A DNA stretch of 64,000 nt from Streptococcus tangpeifui (GCF_011038795.1 NZ_JAAKDU010000001.1:248001-312000), one strand, 5' to 3'. Shown: positions 34,713 through 44,447, numbered from the stretch's first letter. The notes: generated from the letters alone by a model not told the origin. Numbers and translations: made by a program.

Positions 34713-35453
34713 CTAGGCATTCAACACCTTGTCTAAAAATTCTTTAAGACGGGGATGCTGAGGATTATCAAAGATTTGCTCTGGGGAACCGTCTTCGAGG
34801 AACTGACCGCCATCGGTAAAGATAACTCGGTTGGCTACCTTGCGGGCAAAGCCCATTTCGTGGGTAACAATCAGCATGGTCATACCTTGTTCGGCTAGGT
34901 CTCGCATAACGTTGAGAACATCGCCGACCATTTCTGGATCCAAGGCTGAGGTTGGTTCGTCAAAAAGCATGATATCAGGGTTCATAGCGAGGCTACGTGC
35001 GATCGCCACCCGTTGTTTTTGTCCTCCTGAGAGGCTTTCGGGGCTGACATCACGCTTGTCGGAGAGACCTACCTTTGCCAACAGATCCATTCCAACTTTT
35101 TCAGCCTCTTCTTTGGAATACTTGCCTAATTCAATTGGAGCGAAGGTGATATTGTCTAAAACTGACATGTGGGGGAAGAGGTTAAAGTGTTGGAAAACCA
35201 TTCCGATATTTTCCCGAACCTTATCGACATTGGTCTTCGGATCGGACAGTTCATAACCATCAACAAAAACTCGACCGCTGGTAATGCTTTCCAAGAGGTT
35301 GAGTGTCCTCAGGAAGGTTGATTTTCCCGAACCAGAAGGACCGATGATACAAACGACATCGCCCTCATTAAATTGGGCATTGATGCCCTTCAAGACTTCA
35401 TTGTCCCCATAAGATTTATGAAGGTCTTGCACATCAATTTTCAAGTCTGCCAT
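34713..35453 (-). CDS. glnQ: Polar amino acid (glutamine-type) ABC transporter ATPase
   Basis: ATP-binding subunit of a PAAT-family importer, 246 residues. Walker [11 protein letters not shown]-loop [16 protein letters not shown], signature [16 protein letters not shown], Walker [15 protein letters not shown] and H-loop [11 protein letters not shown] are all intact. Its ATG overlaps the stop of the permease gene, so ATPase and permease are translated together. GlnQ is named from similarity to GlnPQ of lactic acid bacteria; exact substrate not provable. Confidence 0.9.
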   Translation of the reverse strand: MADLKIDVQDLHKSYGDNEVLKGINAQFNEGDVVCIIGPSGSGKSTFLRTLNLLESITSGRVFVDGYELSDPKTNVDKVRENIGMVFQHFNLFPHMSVLDNITFAPIELGKYSKEEAEKVGMDLLAKVGLSDKRDVSPESLSGGQKQRVAIARSLAMNPDIMLFDEPTSALDPEMVGDVLNVMRDLAEQGMTMLIVTHEMGFARKVANRVIFTDGGQFLEDGSPEQIFDNPQHPRLKEFLDKVLNA

Positions 35454-37648
35454 TATTTCAGCTTCCTTTCTAATCGTTTTGCCAAGCGGGTCAAGAGAGT
35501 AATGATGACCAGATAGATGATCGCGAGAATCGCGTACATTCGGAAGGACTGGTAGTTGCGGGCAATGATAATCTTACCAGTTTGGAAGAGTTCAACCAGA
35601 CCGATTGCTGAGACGATAGTTGTATCTTTCAGCGAGATAACGAATTGGTTAATGAAATTTGGTAACATCACACGGACAGCTTGTGGTAGGATAACCTTAC
35701 GCATGGTTGTGCGGTAAGAAATACCTAAGCTTCGGCTGGCTTCCATTTGTCCTTTCGGCACGGCCTCGATACCGCCGCGAACGATTTCTGCGATATAGGC
35801 CGCAGCATTGAGGGAAAGGGCGATGGTAGCGGCCACGAAATCGTTGATAGGTGATTGATGGCCAGTGATGGATTCAATCAGGTTTGGAATCCCCCAGTAG
35901 ATGAAAGCTGCTACAATCATCAGCGGGATACCGCGCACCACATCGACGAAGATGCGAGAGATAGTCTGCAGGGTCTTGTTAGGAGCGACAGCCATCATAC
36001 CGAAGATAATGCCGATAACCATGGCAATAGCGAAGGAGAGGAGGGTCAGGGTAACTGTGATTCCAAGACCTTGCAAGAGTTGCTTGTAATTGTTTTGGAT
36101 GAGGCCGATAATGGTAGTTTCATCAGCGGTTTTCTTCTTACTTTCTTTGTCGCTGGCCAGATATTTATTGACAATCTTATCGTATTTGCCTGATTTAACG
36201 AGAGAAGCTAGGCCGTTGTTGAACATTTGAATGAGTTCAGGATTAGCCCCCTTCTTAACCGCGAAGCCAATGTCACCAGACTTTTCGCCCTTGATTGGGG
36301 TCTTGAATTTGCGGCCTTGCTTGATAGCATATTTGAGGACAGCTTCATCGTCCATCATAGCATCAACGGATCCATTTTGCAGGCTATCATAAAGAGTTGA
36401 GCCATCATCGTAGGCACGCACACTATAACCATACTGATTTGCATGCTGGGTCAACCAGTCGTAAGAAGCTGTTCCCTTCTTGGCACCGACAGTCTTTCCT
36501 TTGAGGTCAGCATATTTTTTTACGTTTGAATTGGCTGGAACCGCGATGATCGTATTAGCGGAGTAGTAAGCATCTGAGAAATCAAAGGTGTTCTTACGTT
36601 CATCTGTAATGGTCATGCCGGCGATAACGGCATCAGCCTGACTGGATTGAACGGCATTAAGGGCAGCGTCAAAACCAGGGAACTGCAATTTGACTTTAAA
36701 ACCTTGTTGCTTAGCAATGGCTTTGATTAATTCAACATCAATACCGGTATAGCCACCAGAACCATTTTGGTATTCGAATGGAGCAAATGAAGAGTCCAAA
36801 ACAATAGTATAGCTCTCCTTGACTGGTGTTGCTTTCTTGCTGGCGTCACCCGTTAAATGCAGACTAGCTGACGGTGTTTTAGAGTTTTCATTGACGGAAT
36901 CTCCCAGCCATTTTTTCATGATCTTATCATAGGTTCCGTCTTTCTTCATAGCTGCCAGAGCTTTGTTGAAGTCCTTGATGAGGTACTCTTTTTTACTGCC
37001 TTTTTTGACGCCAAAGGCAAAGCTACCAACAGATTCACCATCCATATTCATATCGTACGGCTTACCTTGCTGGATAGCGTATTGAACCACAGGCTTATCA
37101 TCCATAGCCGCATCAACAGCCCCTTGATCCAAGCTGTTATTCATCAGGTCGCTAGTATCGAAAGTTTTAACCGTATAGCCATATTGATCAGCATGTCGGT
37201 CCAACCAGTCTTGGGCAGCGGTACCATTTTTAACCCCAACAGTTTTGCCTTTTAATTGGTCGTAGCTGGTAATGCTAGTTGTTCCTGACTTGGTGTAAAC
37301 AACGATTGAAGTATCATAGTAGGTGTCAGAAAATTTGAAGACCTTTTTGCGGGCCTCGGTCACGGTTGTCCCAGCCATAAGGCCGTCAGCCTGACCAGAT
37401 TGAACGGCATTGACAGCAGCATCAAAGCCGGGATAGGTTTGTTTATAGTCCCAACCTGAACGTTTGGCGACTTCCTTAATGATGTCAACATCAATCCCTT
37501 TATAGGTTTGATCACTATCCTTAAATTCAAAGGGAGCGTAAGCTGTATCGGAAACGATGGAAATCTTTTCAGCAGCCTGAGCCCTTCCTGTAAAAATAAG
37601 AAGAGCGGACAAGACACTTAACATAAGCGCCAGAAGTTTTTTCTTCAT
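35453..37648 (-). CDS. glnP: Fused substrate-binding (two domains) and permease protein, GlnP type
   Basis: A 731-residue PAAT transporter subunit. Residues 1-25 are a signal segment ([21 protein letters not shown]). Two tandem periplasmic-binding-protein-3 domains follow (about 30-250 and 280-500), each with the DVD/DVE-type ligand contact region and AVQSGQAD or AVQSSQAD and MMDDEAV segments. The C-terminal part (about 510-731) is the permease with several membrane spans and the EAA loop [20 protein letters not shown]. The layout equals lactococcal GlnP, which imports glutamine, glutamate or asparagine. Promoter TTGCCT-17-TAAAAT lies upstream. Confidence 0.92.
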   Translation of the reverse strand: MKKKLLALMLSVLSALLIFTGRAQAAEKISIVSDTAYAPFEFKDSDQTYKGIDVDIIKEVAKRSGWDYKQTYPGFDAAVNAVQSGQADGLMAGTTVTEARKKVFKFSDTYYDTSIVVYTKSGTTSITSYDQLKGKTVGVKNGTAAQDWLDRHADQYGYTVKTFDTSDLMNNSLDQGAVDAAMDDKPVVQYAIQQGKPYDMNMDGESVGSFAFGVKKGSKKEYLIKDFNKALAAMKKDGTYDKIMKKWLGDSVNENSKTPSASLHLTGDASKKATPVKESYTIVLDSSFAPFEYQNGSGGYTGIDVELIKAIAKQQGFKVKLQFPGFDAALNAVQSSQADAVIAGMTITDERKNTFDFSDAYYSANTIIAVPANSNVKKYADLKGKTVGAKKGTASYDWLTQHANQYGYSVRAYDDGSTLYDSLQNGSVDAMMDDEAVLKYAIKQGRKFKTPIKGEKSGDIGFAVKKGANPELIQMFNNGLASLVKSGKYDKIVNKYLASDKESKKKTADETTIIGLIQNNYKQLLQGLGITVTLTLLSFAIAMVIGIIFGMMAVAPNKTLQTISRIFVDVVRGIPLMIVAAFIYWGIPNLIESITGHQSPINDFVAATIALSLNAAAYIAEIVRGGIEAVPKGQMEASRSLGISYRTTMRKVILPQAVRVMLPNFINQFVISLKDTTIVSAIGLVELFQTGKIIIARNYQSFRMYAILAIIYLVIITLLTRLAKRLERKLK

Positions 37649-37678
37649 GTTTGTCTCCTTATGGTAAATTTCCTCTCT

Positions 37679-37707
37679 ATTTTACCAGAAAATAAGGCCT
37701 CAGGCAA
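37679..37707 (-). promoter_or_regulatory. Promoter of glnPQ
   Basis: Minus strand TTGCCT (37707-37702), 17 nt ending in TGG, TAAAAT (37684-37679). AAGGAG precedes the glnP ATG. Confidence 0.7.
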
Positions 37708-37779
37708 ATTTTTATTGATTTTATGTCAGAAAACCTAACACGTGATTTGGGTAAATTTTTTTAAGAGGTCCATAAACTG

Positions 37780-37788
37780 TGTTAAAAT
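37780..37788 (+). promoter_or_regulatory. Extended -10 promoter of uvrB
   Basis: TGT-TAAAAT, 34 nt before ATG 37823. No clear LexA/HdiR box is visible. Confidence 0.5.
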
Positions 37789-37822
37789 AGTAGTTAAAAC
37801 AGGAGTAGAAAAGAAGACCATT

Positions 37823-39814
37823 ATGATAGATAGAACAGATCAAAATACCTTTAAACTAGTATCAAAATACCAACCATCTGGCGACCAACCGCAAGCCATT
37901 GAGCAGCTGGTAGATAATATCGAGGGAGGCGAGAAGGCGCAGATTTTGCTGGGGGCGACAGGGACAGGTAAGACTTATACCATGAGCCAAGTCATCAGCA
38001 AGATCAATAAGCCGACCTTGGTCATCGCCCATAACAAGACCTTAGCAGGTCAGCTCTATGGAGAATTTAAGGAGTTTTTCCCTGATAATGCTGTCGAGTA
38101 CTTTGTCTCTTACTATGATTATTATCAGCCAGAAGCCTATGTCCCCTCGTCCGATACCTATATCGAGAAGGATAGCTCGGTCAATGACGAAATTGATAAG
38201 CTCCGCCACTCAGCGACTTCAGCTCTATTAGAGCGCAACGATGTTATCGTTGTAGCCTCTGTCAGCTGTATCTACGGTTTGGGTTCGCCTAAGGAATATG
38301 CTGACAGTGTAGTCAGTCTACGGCCAGGTCAAGAAATCTCCCGCGATCAGCTTCTGAACGATTTGGTTGATATTCAATTTGAACGCAATGACATTGATTT
38401 CCAACGGGGGCGCTTCCGAGTTCGGGGCGATGTGGTTGAGGTCTTCCCAGCCAGCCGTGACCAGCATGCCTTTCGGATTGAATTTTTTGGAGATGAGATC
38501 GACCGCATCCGTGAGATTGATGCTTTAACAGGTCATAACCTTGGTGAAGTAGACCATCTGGCAATCTTCCCAGCTACTCACTTTATGACCAATGAAGAAC
38601 ACATGGAGACTGCTATCCGGAAAATCCAAGCCGAACTGGAGCAGCAGTTGCAGCTCTTTGAATCCGAAGGCAAGCTTCTGGAAGCTCAGCGTCTCAAACA
38701 GCGTACGGACTATGATATTGAGATGCTCCGTGAGATGGGTTACACCAATGGTGTCGAAAACTATTCCCGTCACATGGATGGGCGCAGTGAAGGGGAGCCG
38801 CCTTATACCTTGCTGGATTTCTTCCCAGAGGATTTCCTCATTATGATTGATGAAAGCCACATGACAATGGGACAGATCAAGGGTATGTACAATGGAGACC
38901 GCTCCCGCAAGGAGATGCTAGTTAATTATGGTTTCCGCCTGCCTAGTGCATTGGACAATCGTCCCCTACGTCGTGAGGAGTTTGAAAGCCATGTCCACCA
39001 GATTGTCTACGTGTCTGCCACGCCAGGTGACTATGAGATGGAACAGACTGACACAGTGATTGAGCAGATTATTCGCCCGACTGGTTTGCTTGATCCAGAA
39101 GTTGAAGTGCGGCCTACCATGGGGCAGATGGATGATTTGTTAGGTGAAATCAATGACCGTGTAGAAAAGGGTGAGCGTACTTTTATTACAACCCTGACTA
39201 AGAAAATGGCAGAGGACCTGACCGACTATCTCAAAGAGATGGGGGTTAAGGTTAAGTATATGCACAGCGACATTAAGACTCTGGAGCGAACGGAGATTAT
39301 CCGCGACCTGCGTCTGGGCGTTTTTGATGTTCTCATTGGGATCAATCTCCTGCGTGAAGGGATCGATGTGCCTGAGGTCAGTTTGATTGCCATTTTGGAC
39401 GCTGACAAAGAAGGATTCTTGCGCAATGAACGCGGCCTCATCCAGACCATTGGTCGTGCTGCTCGTAATAGCGAGGGTCACGTTATCATGTATGCCGATA
39501 CGGTGACAGAGTCTATGCAGAAGGCTATGGATGAAACCGCTCGTCGTCGGCAAATTCAAATGGCTTATAATGAAGAGCACGGTATCGTTCCGCAAACGAT
39601 CAAAAAAGAAATTCGGGATCTTATTGCTATTACTAAGACCAATGAGGAAACACAAGTGGCAGAGGAGATGGATGTATCGACCATGTCCAAGAAAGAACGT
39701 CAAGAAACCATCAAGAAGCTCCAAAAAGAGATGCAAGAAGCTGCCGAGCTGCTTGACTTTGAACTGGCCGCTCAGATCCGTGATATGGTGCTGGAACTAA
39801 AGGCGATGGATTAG
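37823..39814 (+). CDS. uvrB: UvrB, excinuclease ABC subunit B
   Basis: Helicase-like damage-verification subunit of nucleotide-excision repair, 663 residues. Walker [11 protein letters not shown], the beta-hairpin region [21 protein letters not shown], motif II IDESH, motif V/VI with [26 protein letters not shown] and QTIGRAARN, and the C-terminal UVR domain that binds UvrC ([22 protein letters not shown]). I use ATG 37823 ([12 protein letters not shown]) since it fits the family; the frame also opens at 37742 upstream of the promoter. The SD (AGGAG) is unusually far, 17 nt. A diverged copy of its last 87 nt lies 1.1 kb downstream. Confidence 0.96.
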   Translation: MIDRTDQNTFKLVSKYQPSGDQPQAIEQLVDNIEGGEKAQILLGATGTGKTYTMSQVISKINKPTLVIAHNKTLAGQLYGEFKEFFPDNAVEYFVSYYDYYQPEAYVPSSDTYIEKDSSVNDEIDKLRHSATSALLERNDVIVVASVSCIYGLGSPKEYADSVVSLRPGQEISRDQLLNDLVDIQFERNDIDFQRGRFRVRGDVVEVFPASRDQHAFRIEFFGDEIDRIREIDALTGHNLGEVDHLAIFPATHFMTNEEHMETAIRKIQAELEQQLQLFESEGKLLEAQRLKQRTDYDIEMLREMGYTNGVENYSRHMDGRSEGEPPYTLLDFFPEDFLIMIDESHMTMGQIKGMYNGDRSRKEMLVNYGFRLPSALDNRPLRREEFESHVHQIVYVSATPGDYEMEQTDTVIEQIIRPTGLLDPEVEVRPTMGQMDDLLGEINDRVEKGERTFITTLTKKMAEDLTDYLKEMGVKVKYMHSDIKTLERTEIIRDLRLGVFDVLIGINLLREGIDVPEVSLIAILDADKEGFLRNERGLIQTIGRAARNSEGHVIMYADTVTESMQKAMDETARRRQIQMAYNEEHGIVPQTIKKEIRDLIAITKTNEETQVAEEMDVSTMSKKERQETIKKLQKEMQEAAELLDFELAAQIRDMVLELKAMD

Positions 39815-39847
39815 TTGTTCAAGAAATAAAGTAGAAAGAGGACTGCT

Positions 39848-40456
39848 ATGCAAGAGCCTGTTACAAAGCATAAATACTTATTTCAAGGGATTTTTGCCAT
39901 TGCTGTTTGGTTTATTTTATTTGGCTTAACGGTTAATCTTGGTGTGTCTCATGATCTTCTCAGTCGTTATACGGATGAAAAGGGAGTGATTATCGGTGGT
40001 GTGCTGCTTAATTGTGTAGGGCTGGCAGTTCTTGCTTTTAGTCACCGCCAATGGACTGAATCTCTCATAGCGGTCAGGCAAAAGAAAACATACCTGCTTT
40101 ATCTCATCTTACTGCTGGCTGCTGGGAGTGTGCTGCTGCATTATCACTGGACGGGACTGCCGGCGGTCTACTATTTACTTTTTACGACAGTATCTGTAGT
40201 TTGGCAGGATTACCTTACTTTTGGTCTTTTGCAAAATTATTTGCGACAGCGCTTCTCTTTTAAACAAGTTTTAATCCTATTGCCAGCACTGTTTATTTTG
40301 GCGCATCTATTCTATGTTTCTCACTTTTGGCGTAACCTCTTTTTATTAGCTTTAACGGCATTGATGGCTCTGCTTTTTACTTATTTGAGAGAAAAAACGC
40401 AGACCTTGCACTGGCTGATTTTTCTTCATTTAATGTTTTATTTTGTGACAGCTTAG
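39848..40456 (+). CDS. Multi-pass membrane protein, degenerate CPBP-protease-like
   Basis: A 202-residue protein with six to seven hydrophobic segments. The part WQDYLTFGLLQNYLRQRF and the later ILAHLFYVSHFWRN resemble in order the two motifs of CPBP (Abi) intramembrane proteases, but the EExxxR glutamates are missing (QD in their place). So it may be an inactive relative or just a similar membrane protein. SD: AAAGAGG about 8 nt before the ATG. It follows uvrB by 33 nt. Confidence 0.6.
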   Translation: MQEPVTKHKYLFQGIFAIAVWFILFGLTVNLGVSHDLLSRYTDEKGVIIGGVLLNCVGLAVLAFSHRQWTESLIAVRQKKTYLLYLILLLAAGSVLLHYHWTGLPAVYYLLFTTVSVVWQDYLTFGLLQNYLRQRFSFKQVLILLPALFILAHLFYVSHFWRNLFLLALTALMALLFTYLREKTQTLHWLIFLHLMFYFVTA

Positions 40457-40883
40457 AATGTACTTCATGGTCAATACAAAAATGCTGTAAAATAGGGCAA
40501 TTTCCAAAAATGCTACGGAAAGTAGCAGCAGTGTTAGTGAATGTTATCAAGGATTGCTCGTTTGTGGTGCTTCTTTTGATTAAACTTGGATTGTTCATCA
40601 GTAACCAATAATTTTTAGGGGAAGATGCATATAATATTTGAAACACGCTTGCGTGATTATCGTAAACAGTTAGTTAGGGTTATCGCAGGAAAAATTAGCA
40701 GAAGAACGCCATATCTTTATGCTGACCCCCTCCCAGATCTGATGGCGGTTTTAGAAAATAGCGATGATGCTATTGACATGTATCTACATTACCTACCTGA
40801 GAAGATTTAAGATTGGCGGGAGAAAATTAAGCGTAGTGACTTAGCTGTTGAAGGGACTAAAATTACCAGATCTCCACTTAAAT
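40457..40883 (+). other. Decayed region with a possible small ORF
   Basis: An ORF at 40625-40810 (61 residues, MHIIFETRLRDYRKQLVRVI at its start) has GGGG 5 nt upstream, and the same frame continues after the stop as DWREKIKRSDLAVEGTK to 40882. This looks like a longer protein broken by one TAA. I do not recognise the family. It leads directly into the uvrB-tail copy. Confidence 0.35.
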
Positions 40884-40970
40884 GAAATACAAGAAGCCGC
40901 CGAGCTGCTTGACTTGGAATTGGCCGCCCAGATCCGTGATATGGTGCTGGAACTAAAGGCGATGGCTTAG
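40884..40970 (+). pseudogene. Second copy of the uvrB 3' end (UVR domain fragment)
   Basis: 29 codons ([20 protein letters not shown] then VLELKAMA and stop) match uvrB 39728-39814 with about 7 differences in 87 nt, most silent. No start, so it is a non-coding fragment. Because it is diverged, it is not an assembly duplication; it suggests an old duplication or a junction from recombination with a related uvrB region. Confidence 0.92.
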
Positions 40971-41014
40971 AAATGAGAAGGGGTTACTCTGTTGGTTGCC
41001 CTCTCTAAAAAGGT

Positions 41015-41053
41015 AAAAAACAGAGCTACTGCCTGAAGCTAGCTCTGTTTTTT
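41015..41053. terminator. Bidirectional terminator overlapping the methyltransferase stop
   Basis: AAAAAACAGAGCTA (41015-41028) and TAGCTCTGTTTTTT (41040-41053) form a 14-bp stem. The minus-strand gene stop (41039-41041) lies in the right arm. Confidence 0.9.
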
Positions 41054-41641
41054 CTGACAAATAAAACCGATATAGGATGGGGTATCTTTAATGGTAATTT
41101 TGGTAAAACCTTGTTGGTTTAGTAGAGCAACAAAGTCGTTTGGATCACTGTAGGCCGGTAAATGATAATTGATTTTGTCCTTTTCGCTGCTGATAAGGAG
41201 TTTCCCCTCCTTTCTTAAAACGCGTGCGCATTCTGCCAGACCTTTAGCGAGTTCATCCCAATAGATGTGGGTCTGTGTCGCCACAATGAGGTCAAAACAT
41301 TGGTCTGGAAAAGGGAGTCTAGTGACATCGGCTAGACTGAGGTGAACTTGTCCTTTTTGGATGAGTTGCCGATTCACTTTGCTCGCTTGTTTATAGGCTT
41401 CTCTAGAAATGTCAATGCCATGAATTGTTGATTTTTCAGTCATTGAAGCTAGGTTTTGGATGTTAATGCCGCCGCCAAAGCCGATATCAAGAATTCTAGC
41501 GCTTTGTGGTATAGTCGTTAAATTCAGCGTCCAAAGGCTCAGTTTTTGAAAATAAGTTGACCAGATTTTAGTGAGGATACGCCCACCAAGGCCAGAAGGA
41601 CTTTTGCTTTGTGCTATTAAATAATTGATAATAGTAGACAT
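41039..41641 (-). CDS. Class I SAM-dependent methyltransferase
   Basis: A 200-residue methyltransferase with motif I ILDIGFGGGINI, motif II-type IHGIDIS, then LSLADVTRLPFPDQCFDLIVATQTHIYW and the post-motif LRKEGKLLISSEKD. The substrate is unknown; similarity is to UbiE/small-molecule types. A TATAAT at 41656-41651 lies only 9 nt before the ATG, so the leader would be about 3 nt; no SD is visible. Confidence 0.85.
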   Translation of the reverse strand: MSTIINYLIAQSKSPSGLGGRILTKIWSTYFQKLSLWTLNLTTIPQSARILDIGFGGGINIQNLASMTEKSTIHGIDISREAYKQASKVNRQLIQKGQVHLSLADVTRLPFPDQCFDLIVATQTHIYWDELAKGLAECARVLRKEGKLLISSEKDKINYHLPAYSDPNDFVALLNQQGFTKITIKDTPSYIGFICQKKQS

Positions 41642-41959
41642 GATGGTTTCATTATACCCATTCTCCTAGCCGTGTCAATCGTAAACAGTTGGTAATCGTT
41701 GCAAGCAAGAATGGCTCTTGTTTTTGGGTAGGGAATGCAGGTATATTCATAAAACGTAAGAAGGGGAGAATTATAATAGATGAGAGCTCTTGAATAGTAA
41801 GCAAGTGCTAACGGTTAACTTAATGGCTGAAAACGATTTGAAAAATTAGAAAGTGACATCATAAGGTAGGTGTAAACAACTCTAGCCAGAGATAAGGCTT
41901 CCCTCAGCCGCCTTTCATTTTGCTTTTAGTCGTGATAGAATAATAGCTAATTTAAAGTA
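41642..41959. other. Intergenic region, no gene seen
   Basis: About 318 nt. It holds the 17-mer AAAAATTAGAAAGTGAC at 41841-41857, which is also in unit 2 of the repeat array behind rpoD. Otherwise nothing recognised beyond the promoter of the methyltransferase. Confidence 0.4.
41651..41656 (-). promoter_or_regulatory. -10 box close to the methyltransferase start
   Basis: Minus strand TATAAT followed by GAAACCATC and ATG. The transcript would start within a few bases of the ATG. Confidence 0.5.
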
Positions 41960-42061
41960 ATACTCAATGAAAATTCAAAATAGACAAGGCAACGAACTGC
42001 AGACAGTAATGGCGTAAGGCAAACTGAGTTGACGAGGGCTATTTTGATTGTTGAAGAGTAT
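41960..42061. repeat. BOX-like short interspersed element
   Basis: About 102 nt that begins ATACTCAATGAAAATTCAAA and ends with TTGAAGAGTAT. The ends are imperfect inverted repeats (ATACTC..TCAAAATAG against CTATTTTGA..GAGTAT). The ends and the internal AAGGCAA-type block resemble the boxA/boxC ends of streptococcal BOX elements. It stops 17 nt before the DUF554 gene. Confidence 0.65.
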
Positions 42062-42078
42062 GAAAAGGAAGTGTTCTC

Positions 42079-42804
42079 ATGCCTCTTGGCGTTATTGTAA
42101 ACAGTCTGTCCATTATCTTAGGCGGTCTTTTAGGCGGTTTATTTGGTCATCATTTGGATGATACCTTCAAAGAGAAGATGAATATGATTTTTGGGGTATG
42201 TTCCATGGGGATGGGGATTACCTCCATCACCAAAATGTCCTATATGCCTGCCGTTGTTTTTGCGGTTGTTTTGGGGACCATCGTTGGTCTCCTCCTTGAT
42301 TTTGATCGTCTGCTTTTTAAGGGTGGATTTATCATGCAACGCTACATGTCTAAAGTTTTTCCCAAACAACCCGATATGCCTAGGAAGCAATTTCTCAATT
42401 CCCTCGTAACCGTCATCGTTCTCTTTTGTGCCAGCGGAACTGGTATCTATGGGAGTTTGGTCAACGGAATGACAGGAGATGCCTCCATCCTGATTTCTAA
42501 ATCTATTCTGGATTTTTTCACAGCAGCAATCTTTGCTTGTAACTTAGGATATGTAGTGGCTGCTATCGCTCTGCCTCAGTTTGTTATTTTCACGGCTCTC
42601 TTTTATTTAGCCGGTATCATTGTTCCCCTAACAACACCAGCGATCATCGGTGATTTCACAGCATGCGGTGGTTTTCTGATGGTAGCAACAGGATTTCGGA
42701 TTATTCAGGTCAAGATGTTCCCGACCGCTGACATGATCCCAGCCATGGTTTTAGTGATGCCTATCAGTTGGCTTTGGATAACCCTTGTTTTGCCTCTTTT
42801 GTAG
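42079..42804 (+). CDS. DUF554 (YdfK-type) membrane protein
   Basis: A 241-residue integral membrane protein with about six to seven spans. Typical of DUF554: MPLGVIVNSLSIILGGLLGG at the start, FGVCSMGMGI, CASGTGIYGSLVNGMTGD (function of this loop unknown), and ATGFRIIQVKMFPTADMIPA near the end. The SD is AAGGAAG. It may be co-transcribed with the Nudix gene 16 nt later. Substrate or role unknown. Confidence 0.88.
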   Translation: MPLGVIVNSLSIILGGLLGGLFGHHLDDTFKEKMNMIFGVCSMGMGITSITKMSYMPAVVFAVVLGTIVGLLLDFDRLLFKGGFIMQRYMSKVFPKQPDMPRKQFLNSLVTVIVLFCASGTGIYGSLVNGMTGDASILISKSILDFFTAAIFACNLGYVVAAIALPQFVIFTALFYLAGIIVPLTTPAIIGDFTACGGFLMVATGFRIIQVKMFPTADMIPAMVLVMPISWLWITLVLPLL

Positions 42805-42820
42805 AAAGGAAAGAATTTTT

Positions 42821-43285
42821 ATGTCTCGTGCGTCTCAAGTTATTCTAACCAATATGTGCCTAATTGAAGATGGTAAGGGCAATATTGTTATGCAAATTCG
42901 TGACCCCAAACGCTATTCTTGGTCAGGAGCCGCCCTGCCTGGCGGTCATGTAGAAGGTAGGGAATCTTTCCACGATTCGGTAGTACGAGAAATTCGGGAA
43001 GAAACAGGTTTGACCGTGGAAAATCCTCGTCTGGTTGGTCTGAAGAATTGGCACACTGAGGAAGGCATTCGCTATATTGTTTTTCTCTATAAGGCTGAAT
43101 CCTATTTCGGACATCTGCGTTCTTCTGATGAGGGAGAAGTTCGTTGGGTGAATCGTCAGGAACTGCCAGAGATGGATTTGGCTTATGATATGTTGGCCTT
43201 ACTCAGAGTCTTTGATGAAACAGAACTGTCGGAATATTTTTATCACGATAAAATCGATGGCGAGTGGCAGAAGACGTTTTACTAG
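42821..43285 (+). CDS. Nudix hydrolase (MutT-like)
   Basis: A 154-residue hydrolase with a complete Nudix box, GGHVEGRESFHDSVVREIREETGL (about residues 43-66). MutT/NUDT1-like enzymes clean oxidised nucleotides such as 8-oxo-dGTP; substrate not provable. Start ATG 42821 has AGAAAGGA upstream, and the longer frame overlaps the DUF554 gene. Confidence 0.87.
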   Translation: MSRASQVILTNMCLIEDGKGNIVMQIRDPKRYSWSGAALPGGHVEGRESFHDSVVREIREETGLTVENPRLVGLKNWHTEEGIRYIVFLYKAESYFGHLRSSDEGEVRWVNRQELPEMDLAYDMLALLRVFDETELSEYFYHDKIDGEWQKTFY

Positions 43286-43332
43286 ACCTGCGATTTTATG
43301 CAGAATTCCACTGTCTAATCCGTAGATTCATC

Positions 43333-43361
43333 TTGACAGATGTATTTTTATAAGCTAGAAT
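43333..43361 (+). promoter_or_regulatory. Promoter of the amino-acid-binding lipoprotein
   Basis: TTGACA (43333-43338), 17 nt, TAGAAT (43356-43361). Nearly consensus; leader about 50 nt. Confidence 0.8.
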
Positions 43362-43420
43362 AGTATAAAAATTAAGGACGATAGAACTTAAGCCCGCCCT
43401 TTTCAACAATGGAGAATTCT

Positions 43421-44242
43421 ATGTCAATTAAAAAAATAGTTACAGTTGCCCTGCTGGCCTTAATGTCAGTCAGTCTGGTAGCTTGTTCGCATTCATCGAA
43501 ATCGGCTCAGGAGGACACTTCTCTGTCGGATGTCCAGAAGCGAGGCACGCTAGTTGTCGCCACCAGTCCTGATTTTGCACCTTTTGAGTTTAAACGATTG
43601 GTCAACGGTAAGGATACAGTTGCTGGCGTTGATGTTGAGCTTTCTAGGGAAATTGCTAAGGAATTGGATGTCGATGTTCATTTTTTAACAGTGTCTTTCA
43701 CGAATGTTTTGGGAAGTGTATCTATTGGTAAGGCTGATTACGGGATCTCGGGGATTTCTGTCACTGAGGAACGTAAAAAAGCTTTTGAATTTACCGAACC
43801 GTATTTTGAGTCTAAAAATGTTGTAATTATTCGCAAGGCTGATTTGGCTAAATATACTTCGGTTGACAGCTTTGCTGGAAAATCTGTTTCTGCGCAAAAG
43901 GGTACTATCCAAGAGGGAGTGCTAGCTGATCAAATTCCAAAGGCTTCGGCTGTCTCTCTTACTCAAAATAGCGAGGGTGTTAATGAGTTGAAGAGCGGTC
44001 AAATCGAGGGTATCGTCATGGAGAGCGCCATTGCTCAAGGGTATGTTTCCAGCAATGATGATCTTACTGTGGCAAATATTACTCTCAAAAAAGTTGATGG
44101 GTCTTCCTATGCCATTGCCCTGCCAAAGGGATCAATAGCTCTGCGAAACCGCATCAACGGTATCATCAAGAAACTGAAAAAGGAAGGTAAGATTGATGAT
44201 TATGTTAAGAAGGCTAACCAAGAATCGGAAGCTGGAAAATAA
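43421..44242 (+). CDS. Amino-acid ABC transporter substrate-binding lipoprotein
   Basis: A 273-residue extracytoplasmic solute-binding protein of family 3. Signal peptide with lipobox LVAC (lipid-modified Cys at about residue 22), then KRGTLVVATSPDFAPFEFK, the VDVELSREIAKELDVDV ligand segment, and DYGISGISVTEERKKAFEFTEPYF. No permease or ATPase gene is adjacent, so it probably serves a transporter encoded elsewhere. ATG 43421 has GGAG about 7 nt upstream; the frame also opens at 43409 without an SD. Own promoter and terminator. Confidence 0.88.
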   Translation: MSIKKIVTVALLALMSVSLVACSHSSKSAQEDTSLSDVQKRGTLVVATSPDFAPFEFKRLVNGKDTVAGVDVELSREIAKELDVDVHFLTVSFTNVLGSVSIGKADYGISGISVTEERKKAFEFTEPYFESKNVVIIRKADLAKYTSVDSFAGKSVSAQKGTIQEGVLADQIPKASAVSLTQNSEGVNELKSGQIEGIVMESAIAQGYVSSNDDLTVANITLKKVDGSSYAIALPKGSIALRNRINGIIKKLKKEGKIDDYVKKANQESEAGK

Positions 44243-44277
44243 AATCATTAGAAGCTGAGAATTTTCCAGCTTTTTTT
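44229..44277 (+). terminator. Terminator overlapping the lipoprotein gene stop
   Basis: AAGCTGGAAAAT (44229-44240) pairs with ATTTTCCAGCTT (44261-44272), followed by TTTTT. The left arm is in the last codons. Confidence 0.85.
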
Positions 44278-44370
44278 CTATGTCAGACGAACGTCTGCTT
44301 TTCCAGAAAGCTAATTTACTTTGACAAGGTAACAAAGAGTTAACATTTTTTCATAAATGACTTGTAAGTA

Positions 44371-44399
44371 TTGACATTCCTGCTAAAATTCGTTATTCT
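44371..44399 (+). promoter_or_regulatory. Promoter of rpsU
   Basis: TTGACA (44371-44376), 17 nt, TATTCT (44394-44399). GAGGAGGTG precedes the start. Confidence 0.75.
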
Positions 44400-44447
44400 A
44401 ATGGGGAACGTAAAAAGCGTTACATTATTCTTGAGGAGGTGAAATCC

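Noticed and set aside
39140-39736. A 198-codon minus-strand frame inside uvrB
   Set aside because: Antisense of highly conserved helicase motifs; no start signals.
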